This document shows positions 42,101-55,600 of a DNA stretch of 64,000 nucleotides, one piece after another. This DNA comes from Sipunculus nudus (taxonomy: Eukaryota > Annelida > Sipuncula > Golfingiida > Sipunculidae). Numbering within the stretch: position 1 is the first letter of the stretch; each line of letters starts with the position of its first letter. Made by a program: the position numbers and the translations under genes. The stretch spans positions 80,022,124-80,086,123 of the forward strand of contig CM049308.1 in the NCBI GenBank assembly GCA_026874595.1. Reading direction: 5' to 3'. The notes beneath the pieces were generated by a model. The model was given only the letters and a program-made list of their open reading frames with translations. It was not told the origin of the DNA and ran no database searches.

Positions 42101-45100
42101 TCACTTTTGTTTCCAGGAAGAATTTGCAACTTCCCAGACATTTTGAGAATAAACAATCAAATTCAAGGAACTCCCTGGGATTTCAGAGGTTGTGATTAGT
42201 AATGATTACCTGGCCTTGACCCTCCCCCCCCCCCCTCCCCCTCCCCCGAACACACACACACACTGGGGGCAGTCCTGGAATTATAATCATCTGCCAATTA
42301 TTGTTAACATCCATGTGCACTGAAACTGAATTAAGTGCAGCAGGGCTTAAACTTTTAAACATTAACCCCATACAGTTCAAAGGGCCTCATCAAATCAGTA
42401 CAAATGGTCAGTGCTTCAGAGTGACCACCAGCTGAACACCTTTGTGAACTTAGAACTTGATATACTATATGGGATATGATGATATGTCTCATAGATATGT
42501 GTAATTTCATATAGAATCACTGCAGGATGAAAATATGTGGGCCAACTTGTCAATACATTATCTCTGTATGAAACATGTATGTGCACCTATTAACATATAA
42601 GCTATAAGAATTATAAAACATATCATAAACAAAAAGGTATATCAACTACCATGATAAACAGGAAATTAAATACTTACTATTCAAATTTGGCAATCAATTT
42701 TTGAATGGACAACAGTGACCAGATTTCTTCAGTGCAGTTCATTCAAGAATAAATTTATGACTAATGTATTTTACCATTATAAAAACCTGACACAGGAAAA
42801 ATTAATTGAACCATTATTATATAAATCTGTCTAATTGGTTATTATAAGTTAAAAAAATGTTTTTGCTGTCCATTCACTGCCTTATTAATTAATTTTCCAA
42901 TTTTATCACTGACAACTCATAAAACAGGAGAAAACATACTGAAGCAAAATCTAATTGTTTAATACATCTGACAACAAAGCATGCCATATCCATGAAGAAA
43001 AATATAATATAAATAAATTGACACCGAAAAGGATAAAAATATGACTAATGGGCATGATTCAATGCAGGAGTCACCTCCAGGAAAAGGGAAATATACATGT
43101 GAAGCTATTCAACCTTAATAAAACCAACATAACACTATTGTCTGTCATCGTTAATAAATATCTCTTTTATATGATTAACCCTGGCAGTCAAGTGTTGATC
43201 CTGTCACACAGAGCTGTCTTGTCATATTTTGTCTCATGAGTCACAAAGAGTTTACCTATGTTTTGAGTCATAAAGGTTTAGACCTGTGTTTACACTTGCA
43301 CAAAACAAAAGCATGCTGAACAAACTCTAAAGAGTACCTCAATCAGCACAATTCAAATCCAATTCCTCAAAAAACGCTGCTGAAGAAATGCTATAACAGC
43401 TGAGATATGATAATAAAACCATCAGAGGAAATTAAATAGTCTCTCTTAAGTATGTGATAAATAGATACAGTAAGGTATTGTTGTAGTTTTTTACAGCTGT
43501 GGTATGTGCTCTTTGGTTATTGTAAAACAGCTATGTATTATGTTACTGCAGGTGTAACATTAAAGCAACTACCAAGTCACAAGACAATGATACCAAAGTG
43601 TATATTATTCATATCAAAGGCAAACCAAGGCCTCTTCAACACCTACTCATGTTACACCTGAACTCGGATTTGAAAACATATATCCACAACAAACAGATCT
43701 CTGAGTACTTCACTTGCAATCAAGTATCTGTGACAATAGCATGGCTGTATTAACACCTCAATGACTGTGCTTTTACAGATCCTAAGGCTGTATATAGGGT
43801 CATTATACCTGTTTTATGAAACAGCCTGTACTATACCGAAGTCAAAGCATGACTGGTGCCTCAGCATAAAATTCTCTTACAGCTGTAAATGATGTTTTCT
43901 AGCCTTGGTGTTAACTTCCTATAAAGCTGCACAAAGAATACTAAACACCCATGAAGCATGGAGTAATCGGTAGTAAAATTTCTTGATCTATACACAGAGT
44001 GCCACTGAGCTTTTTACATTTGGTGCTTTTTTTCATTTTACTCAGATTCAGGACACAAAGCTGCATGGACTATGCTACAATGATTATGCTATAACTAAGT
44101 TAAGAAAATAAAACACTAGTTGTTTTTTGTTCATGAATTAAATGCAATCTGTATTGCTATGACAAAAAAGTATACTTATTTCCTTTTTCTTGGTCTGGGT
44201 TTTTCATCCTGGTTCAATTGTGAATCAGCGATTACTTAAGTGCTGCTGCTAAATAAATATGCATGAAAAGTATATGTTTTTTTATATCTGGTTTAGCAAG
44301 GTTTAATATATATATAAAATGAACTAAATTAACACAACTGACTCGAACCACAGTACCTCTGCTAGTAGTAGTATTTAAGGCAAAAAATAACTATTGACAG
44401 ATGGATGGCGTATTTATGGAGTAGTAATTGTTATTGCACAGAACTATCACAGGCAAAATACTTATCTGCATGAATAATTAGGAGACACTCAGAGTCTTGA
44501 TTTCACTTGTTCTTGTCTAATATCAACTCTAATCCTATTACTATTATATAATATAAGAAATAAACAATGAAACTGTACATAAATAACCTTAAAAATCATT
44601 TAAAAAGAAATTTGTCTTAAAAGTCAAGAAAAGTAACATCTCAGTAAGGCAGATTTTGTGAGTGTTATTTATTCATTGAGATTTATTGGGCAAATATCCA
44701 ATAATGAGCCACATTAATGAAAAAATGCCATTATTTTCAAGGTCTGTTAATTGATAAAATATTGGTTAAAATAACTAATGATTGATAGGTACAATCTGAT
44801 ACGTTTTGAAGTGTCTGGCAGGTGACTACCAACCAGACAAACACCTGTTACTGAGACAGGTAAAAAAGACACAGGTGTAGGTATTATATTTAGTTATACC
44901 ACACAGCTGTACAGGAGGTGCATGTGTGACCCACGCAGCAACACAGGGTGACAGCACATCATGACAGGTGAAATAGCCCTACAACCAGTAACTGCACGCT
45001 TCATCAGCTCAGTGCTGACTTGTTTTGCATGAGGCAGCTATTAATTGATCCTTACCTTGTAACATGTAATCTTTTTTCTGTTTCATTTTTCATAGGTCAA

Positions 45101-46592
45101 TGTGCTATAGGTAGCACTATTGATTGAGAATAAAGTTGGCCTTGCAATAAAATATGATATGTTATAATTTAGCCATCTGGATACCAGGTCTTAAATACAC
45201 TGGTCTAGAAAGGATCCCAAAGTCAAATCTGTGTAATTACTGCATACTATCATATTATCTGTTCATGAACAGGTTTTGTTTTAGTACAGCCATCTGTGAG
45301 ACAATGGTGAACTTTTCTACAGGGGTGGATGTGCCTGCCGTGAGTTCAAATTTTAACTAAGGATTACTTCAAAAACATGGAAAATGTCACCCTCTGTCCC
45401 CTTAACATGAAAAATGACCATAGGTACACATCTTGCTGTGGTCCAAATGGTCCAGATAATAGGAGGAACTGGCAAGCAACAAATTAGGTGCAATGTCAGT
45501 TACTATAGACAACAATGCAAGGATGCACAGCTAATATGATTAAGAATTAAAATCACTTAAGTCATCTGCATTGATTCATTTGTAGGGGGTCAGTATCTCT
45601 CTTCTTTGAATATTTCACTATGCTGAACTGACTTAATAAATCATTTTACCTTTTAATAATAAACATGAAAAATATCAGTAAACTATGTGAGTAAATATCA
45701 ATATCTGTTTGCAATTTTGGTGCAAACTAAGTTTAGAGTCCTGAGGCCAGCCCTTCTGCAGACAAAATTCTGCTGCAAACACTTGACCGAAAGGTCATGT
45801 ATTGTGCATGCCAGAGTCAAAAGCAAATCCATGCCTTGGCACTGGTCTGTGAATACCTTCATGTGATATAAACACACAACACTGGGTGTAAGTATTTCCT
45901 GCTATTACCATAGAAGAAATTTTATCTACGGGGTGCCTAGTGCGTATAATAGTCAAAATTACAGTCAAACTGTTGCAGTGTGACATAACAGAAGAAAGAC
46001 TATTTCATGGGGTCAGCGTGCTGTGGAGGACCAGTGACCCTTGGAGAATTCAACGACCAAAACTATTGGTAATTGGCAATCTTGTATCAGACATGAAGCT
46101 TCTTGAGGACAAGAGGTTCAGGGTTTGGCTTCGGATTCAGAAACATAACACTAAATCTGTGCTGGCCTGATATAAATATGACAGCAGGACTAAACACAGC
46201 TTAATTGGTAGGTGCACTGGCTGGAATGTCATGCTGGTTTATTAAACATGGACTATAATATATTGTTTGGACAAACTCAGCAAGACCACACAAGGGGCCA
46301 ATGAGGACACCCAGGGAGGTCAATCCAGGTTTAATGTATGATACCATGAATGGGCTGAAATGAAGCCTGAAATAAGTACCATAAGTTAAAGGATTAGCAG
46401 ACAGTATGAATACAAAGACACATGCCAGGATTATAGTGATAATGCCTGACCTGTCTGTCATGAACTGACAATAAAAAAACACTTGATACATAAAACACTG
46501 ATCATATTGGCTCACCCAATACACTAACAATAGTGCACTGCCCCCAAAAATATCTGTAGGTTCAGATAAGCTGTAATCATAATATAAACCCC

Positions 46593-46633
<41 letters not shown>

Positions 46634-49600
46634 ATGTATATAAACCTGTCACAGAAGTAATGCAAACTATTAAGTGAATAGAATAATACATACAGAGAGC
46701 AAAAATGTTTAAAAAAGGGCTGGAGCACACTTCCTATTAAATAATGTAGAAACTGTGAAGTGAAATAAAAATTTGTATAACCTAGATAATCTCAAAGAGT
46801 TAAAATTATTATTTAATCAACTCACAATTATATTATATTATATTATAAACTCACAATCTCCTGGCTTTGAGTCCTGTTCTCTACCCCTGGGCCACAGAAG
46901 CCAGTTGGTATATATATTCTTTGGGTGTACACATATTTATATATAAATATGTATTTTTTAATACAGGTTGATCAGTCCATCATTAATGTATACAGAAATT
47001 CTATATAGAGCCAAACAATTACAGACACTCTTTGGGCCTGAGCTTCTGTCTATAATAAAGAACTTTCAAGTCTGCTTTTAGGACCATTTCCAGTGTCCAT
47101 AATAGTGACTTGCACATATGAGAGAGATCCCTGTAAAGAGAGGTTCCCCAAAATGTAGAGACAACTGATATTTGTAGATGGCCGACATTTATCACTTGAA
47201 CCTGGAGGTAGTTGGGTTGATTAAAAGGGCACGGCCTGACCTGAACCTATGCGTGGTACGTGAAATTACCCAGGGGGCCAGTGAACATAAGCGTGAACCT
47301 GAACCTGTGTAGAGTATTCACCTGGGATGCAACACTTAACAATACTAGACACGCTCCAACTGATACGCTGGGAAATGGTATGATACAGGGGTTCAAATCA
47401 GTTCAATAAATTACAATAGTCCAGGTATAAAACAGAAGTTTTAATTCTTGATTTGTTTTCAGTATATAAGCTTCTGCAATTGCTACCATATAAATGTATT
47501 GTGGTACTTTGATAATATTCCAGACAAAACTATAAAAAAATTCAAATGTTATTTTGGAAATCACTGATTTAATGTTAATACTCTAACAGAAATAACACAA
47601 GACTGTTTAGAAAATTCTTTATTCATGATTATGAGAAATTTATTTTTATCTGACACCACCAGCACTGGTAAATGTTTAGTAAGAGTTTCCATCATGTGAC
47701 CGAATATAAGGAAAATATACTAATCCCATCAAACACAGCATAGCCAGCATGTAAAACATTTAAAGGTCAACAAGATAAGTGGCTCATATTATTTCTTATA
47801 TAATACTGTGTCACATTTAGAAAAAAAAACTTAGAATGGTGAATGTCTTTGTCCTTGCCAAGATGTAGACTCTAGAAAGACTGGCTAGGAAAGGCTAAAG
47901 AGTGACCAGTTAATGAAATACCATACACCTCGTATTTACCTGACCAGGTAGAAGCACACTGAATATGTAGCTATCAAAAATACTCAACTTGCTTCAGAAA
48001 CAACTGGCACCAGGCCTGTGGGTCTTTAATGATTTCAAGCCCTTATGTCTGGTTAGACAATCCTGTACTGGAATAGAATGCATTGGTAAACATGGGCTGA
48101 AGATCTGAGCAAACGTTCCTTAAAAGCATACCCCTGTAGCTGTGTATACAGATCCTGTGAAATACAAAATGCTCACAGATCTGTATCATCGGGCTCAGCT
48201 TGTGAATTCATGATGAAATATCACCAAACTGTTAGCCAACAACAAATGGGTGCTAAAAACAGTATCACATATATTTTGTATACAGACGTGCCATGTAATA
48301 TTAACAAAATGGATATGTGATAAAATCACAACAAACAGTTTCAGAGAGATATATCTTATTTACATAAGCACAACTATGTACTTGTAACAGTATACTATTA
48401 TTATGTTGTAGCATGCATCTCAGATGTACTCAAATATTATGTCAAACCATCTATTAAAACAGGAATGTTTTCAAGTTATACAATCAACATCTTGCCACTG
48501 TTTTATATACAAATTTTAGTTAACTGGATCCACTGACCACTAACTAACAACAGGTAAAATCACTTCTTTTAACAAGACAATAAGATTATGTATCTGTATG
48601 AGTTTAAATCATAGCAGATTTTTATTTCATCTCAGTAGGATTGCAAATTGTTATATCACTTCAATACAATCTGGACAATAGGCAGATGTCAAAATGATTC
48701 TGGCAAAACTGAAATTGCAACCTTGAGTTCACGACTATGACATCTACCGATTGATGAATTTACAATAAATCATTTGTGTGTTTTGGTTGTCTTACTCATA
48801 AAGCTACAACTTACAAGGTCACTGTCAGCTACTTTTTTCCACCTTAGGGGCTACTCTGAACTTCAAACCGCAACATGTGCCTAATCCATATTAACCCTTA
48901 TTTGAACCAAACACATAAAACTAAATGAAAAGGAGCTCTGAGAGTGAAAACTGCTATCATCCAGAAATTTCCAGGTTTGCATTTTAATTAACAAAATGGA
49001 ACACCCTAGTGTTATGGACTGACTGATAAATTAAAACAGGTCAAACTTGACTTGTGTATGATATAACTAAAACAGAATAATGTGTTTCATCCAGCTAAAT
49101 TTGGCAAGTACATCATCATGATGTTTTATTGAAACAATGCTTGACTGAAGGGTAAAGGGAACACTGTTGAAATTTTCATTCTCTATCCTCAGTCATAACA
49201 AAATAATTAAATCATACCTTGATTATTGTCAAACACTATATCCTACTTTTATTAGATTGGAGAGTGGAGATAAAAGAACATATATACAGTAACAAATAAG
49301 TAAAATAGACTCAGTTGCTCTTTAACCAGATAATCCCCACATCAATAGCCAAAATACCTGTGGCTTAGATGTAACCTCGACTCCACGTGTGGTAAACTAG
49401 CAGTAGAACTGTGGAAGACAGTGACTCAATTCACTTATACAGCATCAACCACAAAAAAAAAACATTTTTGTATCCCAGTAAATCCAATTTTTACCATTTT
49501 AAACACTCACATGTACATTATGTAATACATATATATTTTTATTTTAATGTGTTTCAACTACTCCACAAAGACAGTCATAAAGACTCAACAGTTTATCATA

Positions 49601-52600
49601 AATGTTGCACTATTGACATTTATAGACCTATGCAAGAAGGATCATTTTAGTGAAATGTTTAAGAATTAAACTTCTGCTTTCCAAAGTGTGCATAATTGCA
49701 TCAATATTTTATTAATATCTAAGTTCTAAAACATTTCATTTTAATTCTGACTGAAACCTTTAGGTTACACTCTCTAACGAATGAGGATGAATATTATCAG
49801 ATGCCTGGCGACTGATAATTTGTCATTCCAAATACTCATAGAAATCAGGACCTGTTGCCAGTGATGAACATGAATTGAAATAATTCAAAGGTCACAGCAG
49901 TTATGAAGACCCTGGACAAAACTGCAGTCAGGTAAAAGCTAGGATACAAACATATTAAACGATACATGTCCCACTAAAAACTGGATTTGAACCTGGGGCC
50001 TTCAGCTACATGGCCCATTCCCTTAACCAGCATAATAAAAAATATATACCTGGTATCTATTACATGCATTAAATTTCTTAAATTCAATTTCTACTCTTAT
50101 TTTCTTACAGATTTATGTAATAATTTTTTCTAACTTTTGCTACAGATGGTTATATACACTAGTAACTACCAAGAAGTCTCAGCAGTCTTTTATTCACAGA
50201 TCCCCTGAATAACCTTGAGGCTACGTTTTCCTTGATAATTATCTGTATAATTATCTGCAATGTATATTAATGCATGCCCCTGAAGCCACCTCCGCTGATC
50301 ACAGAGAGATGCACTCTGTCCTTTCATATCTTAAAGAACATTTAATTGTATGTTAGTATCCAGATGTTATTTCTTTGAATACAAGGGCGTCATGGATTCC
50401 TTGGGTTTGGCATCAGTATTATGTGAATATTTGTCAAAGCCTCATAACCGATGGGTCATTATCACGCAATTCATCTTGTTCAGTTTTGCAATAGCTTCTC
50501 CTTTTTCAATTAAGCTTATATTACAGGTTAATAAAGAACTCTTCATTTTAAGAGCAGTAACTTGTTGTTATATACATACAATAACTATCTAGCATTAGAG
50601 TAAGTATTTCATGCAGTTATGTAACCTGTATAATCAAATTGTGTGTACTGGGATTCAGTGACACTTATGGACCACTGTTCTGACTGTGGGACTGTTCATT
50701 TTAAAAGGCTTTCCTCAAATGTGGACCTGAAGAAGTAATATCACTCATTATCAGATCCAGGTCTGTTATCTACAGGTAAAATATTAAACTTCAAGAAATT
50801 GAACTTCAAGATAAAGGTTTTTTAACTGAATCTATTCACAATTTTTATTTCAAATACTACAAACAGATGAAAAATGCAAAAACAAACATTGGACAAAACA
50901 TAACCCTCCTAAATAGCAGAGGTAAAAATAATTTATTTTATATATAAAATGCAGAAATTATTGATTTATGGACACCCCCGGCCCAATCAATGTACATGAA
51001 GTTAATAAAGCAGATAAGGTGACAAATTATACAATGTTCATGCGGTTAAATCAGCTTGTTCAAGATCTCCTTGATTAAAGGCAATAGAATTTGTTCCCTA
51101 AAGCTCTTAGTCAACATTTGAGCAGATTATTGCATGGGTGGTGTCTGAGTTGAAACCTACAACATACATACAAGTCCCAACAAATCTGCCCACAGGTATT
51201 TTCCAATACCTCACACCTTACATAATGATCATTATCCATGCTTGTACAGGTATGATCTATAACTAACATTGGGGAAATTGGGGGTGGGGAGTGGGTCTGA
51301 AGTAATCAGATTAATTGGTGACCATGGGGATCCCTTTAAATGAGTCCTCATTGTACATGTGGTGTATGGCACACATCCCCTCCAGCCTATAAATAAACAG
51401 CAGGAGTTTACTCCACCCATACCAATTAATTTACTCTAGGGATTTATTAACATACACTTTTGTGCATGGACCAATGTTGATATTTAAATTTCTCTTTCCG
51501 ATTCCTCTCTGATTCATGGTGGTCCAATACCCCTAGCTCAATGTTTCCTAATTCCCATGATTTTCCAGATGGTCAAGACTATCTGAAGTGTACCTGAAGT
51601 CACATACATCTACATAAAAAGGTCAGCTAAAGCTTCAGTGTCCATTTGTAGTTCATGTATTTCTACAATAAGAAACCCATCTTATATTCCTCTTTAATCA
51701 CTGTGATAACTAAAGTGACTGTCATTTTTATAAATTCACCTTAAAAGTAAGTTAAATTTGAAATTTTAAAAATATACAAATACCATTAAAATAAAAACAA
51801 CTGTCAAAAGCTATTGATCTAAAAAAATTTATAGCAGGTTGGCCATAATTCCAGAAATATAACTTGCTAAACCCTATACTCAATTCCTACACTAGTGTTA
51901 AATGCAACATTGAACTAAATTGATATATTAATGCCTATCATCCAGTACACCACATGACAGTGCAATAGAATATTACACAAATTTGAATCTAAATATAACT
52001 AGATTAATCAAATCAACCAAAATTTCCCTTTAACTGCATCTTGGTTGGATTAATGACTCAAAATGAGGTTATGATATCTGATCCAACTAAATCTTAAAAA
52101 CAAACATACATAACATTTGTTATGAGGTTAGCAGCACTAACCTCTTTTTTCACTACATTAAGTTACCAATCAAAAGAAGCAGCTCACCATTAACTTAAAA
52201 TAACAATGACAGGACCAGTAAACAATGATCACTTGGAAGTTACTTCATGTCCTCGCGAAATAACGTTCTCTTTTTGTAAGAAATGACAGTCTCTGAGTGC
52301 TCCTTAATAACAGTCTTGTTACAGCACAGACAGGGGCAGCTTATAATGGGGACTGGAAGAAACTGAGTGATTACTGCCAGTGCTCTTTCTAGGCCCAACA
52401 GGCTTGTCTCTTCTAGGCATGTCACAGATAACATCACTGGCAAGGATGGCCAGGAAAAAAGACAGCGGGGAGTGCTGGCAGTCTCTGTCCTCATGGCCTG
52501 GATAACCTATCTATCTATATAGATACAGTCAACAGCAGTAAATGCAGCCTGCTGATACCAACAAACAGCTGGGAAGGGTCCACGGTTAGCCTCACTGTAA

Positions 52601-55600
52601 CCGACACATTAGTTTAGATCAACTCATTATATGTATATATTGTAAATGTTTTATATAACCTAAATTATATATAATATCTATAGAGGAAGAATTGGTACAT
52701 ACAGAGTTGTCAAAATGTGTCCATGACTCCATGTCAAAGTGATATAAGTTTCTGTTTATTCTTGTTAACTAATAAACTTCATGTTCTTTATTTCTCTCTC
52801 TCTCTAGGCGTGACTGTTTGCCCTCACTGTAATACAGAGATAATGACTATTAACTGATAATAGTTACATAATGCATAATAATTGATAATTATCAAAACTA
52901 TATTACATGACACACAAAAAAACCCTGTATCACAGTTTTATCAAAGATAAGTTATGTTTGATACACACCAACACAGTATAACAGTCAGTGGTACAAAACC
53001 TCAAACTGTAACGCCACATCAGGGGGAGAGTAGATATCAGTATGTATCACTATCAGCAGCTGCAAATGCTGCATACAATTAATATAAACAGACAGCTTAG
53101 GAAACAGACCTTTTTTCACACGTGTTATCATGAGATGGTGGAGTCTGGGGGTGATTAACCTTCAAGCTGGCTGTGTTTACCTCTGTTATTAAACAGACTG
53201 GCTCTATGAAAACACTACTGTGGATTAAACAGCTTGTAAGTCAAGAGTAAAGGGTTCTTGTGCCATTTAATCTTATAAAATCACCATCTAAATCTGATCA
53301 CTGAATAAATCTGATACAGAGTATTTAGCTAATATGCCTGAAGTAGTTCAGAGATGCTGTTGCCATGCCAACCATCCAGGTATTAGTGCTCATTCATATA
53401 TTTAATGAACAATTTCCTCACAGGATGTTGCAGCCTTGCAGGTATTTAGTAAAACTGCCAGGTACTTGTAGAGTATTAACATGAAATGAACAAGTCCCTT
53501 AGTGTGAAGACAAATCTGGGGAACCTTTCTTGCTAACTCCTGTCTCCTCCTGCTGTGGAGTCAACCATTAAGAGCACTCCCAGCAGCACAACCAATTTGC
53601 TGCTATCTGATGCAGCAATAAAAGTAAGGCTGTGTTCCAGCTGGTCCTCTTCAGGTGTAACAGACTCCAGCAGGCTCTCAGACCAACCTACCAGAGTGTC
53701 CATCAGACATGACAGCCAACACAGTAGGCAATACACTCTGAATTTGATGATACTGTGTAAATTATAATAAATAAAATAATATAAAAAAAAATAAAACTAT
53801 CAAGTATCATACAGAAGCTGCTGGTTTAAGATTTGTTGGCCATGGGTTCAAATCTGGTTACTGCAAAGATGCCTGTTTTATTTACTTCCTAAACCAGGAG
53901 GGTATACTTTCATCCCTGTTTATGTGTTTGTTCATAACAGAACTCACAAAATTATGATAAAAATCTCCCATTTCAGGAATGGGTCGATAAAGAAACAACT
54001 GGGCTTTGCTTCTTTCAGACCATGCCTGTATAGCAGCTGTGCTTGAAAATACTGGTACCTATAAACAAGCCCTCTCATAATAGCTATATGCGCAATAAAA
54101 ATCATATAGGACTATAACAATTATGAAATCTGTAAAACAGAAATGAAAGCCTGTTTAATTTGCTCCAGAAAAAATATAGTTTCTATAATATTTCCTCAAT
54201 AGAAATATGTGCTAAATGTTCAGGTGCAAGAAGCATTAAGTAACTTGTGATAATATTTACTAATGTGATATGAACATCAATACATTTGCCCTAAAGATTT
54301 CCCTGAAGCAGTAAACTTAAGTGACATCCAATTGTATGCATCAGCAAACCATAACCTTCACATTGTTTGGTTTTCATGTCACTGGCCACAGGGCAATGAA
54401 TAAGCTTGGCCAACCATTGCTATGTGATTGTCCTACCAACAGAATCAACCCAGAAATACCTGAATAATAGCTGAGACATATATGCATAAAGTATAGTACA
54501 CATATGCATGGTTCATTGTGGGGGCATTCTGCACCGGTTGCTTGTATGTGACAAAGCATACACTGAATGCTGTGAGTGTCAGCAAAAGGGGTATTTTGAA
54601 TACTATCAATGCCAGGCACTTCCCCCTCAGAACCTTAAACCTAAGCTTTTATACTGAAACCCTTGCCTATCATGATGCCAGGTATACCCACAATGAAAAG
54701 TACTTTAAACTTAAAGAGGGGACTTTAATTCATTAATACCTGGGTGCACTGGCACTATTAATGCAATCCATTTAAATGGATGAGTAACTCTGGGGGTATA
54801 GGGTGTAATAAAAGGGTAGGGCTTCCTCACTGGTAACTAAGTTACTCAGACCTTCTCTGCCCGGCACTCCAATCTGTAAAATGATCTGGACTTAGTGGTA
54901 ACTGAATGCAATTTTAAACCTCAATGGTACTTCAATACAATTTTAAGCCTGTATTGGCTTACTGAGTCATGTTTGTCCTTATTTGACCTAAACAAAACGG
55001 AACTAAAGTTTTCACTGATTTTGGAGTCACAATATTTCAGTGTATACACTGATTTTGTCAAATAAAATTAAGTAAAGATTCACAGAAAACTTCATAAAAT
55101 GAAAAATCTTTTAATTTATTAAACTTATGCCCACTCATTGAATAATGTCAAAATATGAAAGCTGGATATTCTAACACCAAGCTCTCAGTCATTCTTAGTT
55201 TAATGTGTCTTCATTGACTGCATATATGTATTCTGAAATCTGAATTACCAGTTTCACTATCAAGTATCATGAAATGAATTTGACTCATGAAATTAGTTCA
55301 ATTATTTCTACATTTTTATTTGCACATTACACTGTTAGAGATTTCTTTTCAATCAAACATTCTTATAGGCAATTTCACCATCTTTTCACTGGTGTTTAGT
55401 GGGGATGGGGGAGGTAAGTTACTTTGTTTTAATTCAACAATAATATAGTAAATAGCTAGTAGTCTCTGTGAAATACCAGAGTGTGTATAATTTCAATTCA
55501 AGCTGATTCATGAATATCTGCAATGTGCAATGTTTTCATACTGGCTATAACCAATATAAAGGAACCAGTTCCATACAAAATTACATATGCCCTTCACATT

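Noticed and set aside
46201-46728. 175-codon minus-strand frame with hydrophobic stretches
   Set aside because: Part of its length comes from the (AT)n tract, which reads as Tyr-Ile repeats. The rest matches nothing I know, and it sits inside an intron with no splice support.
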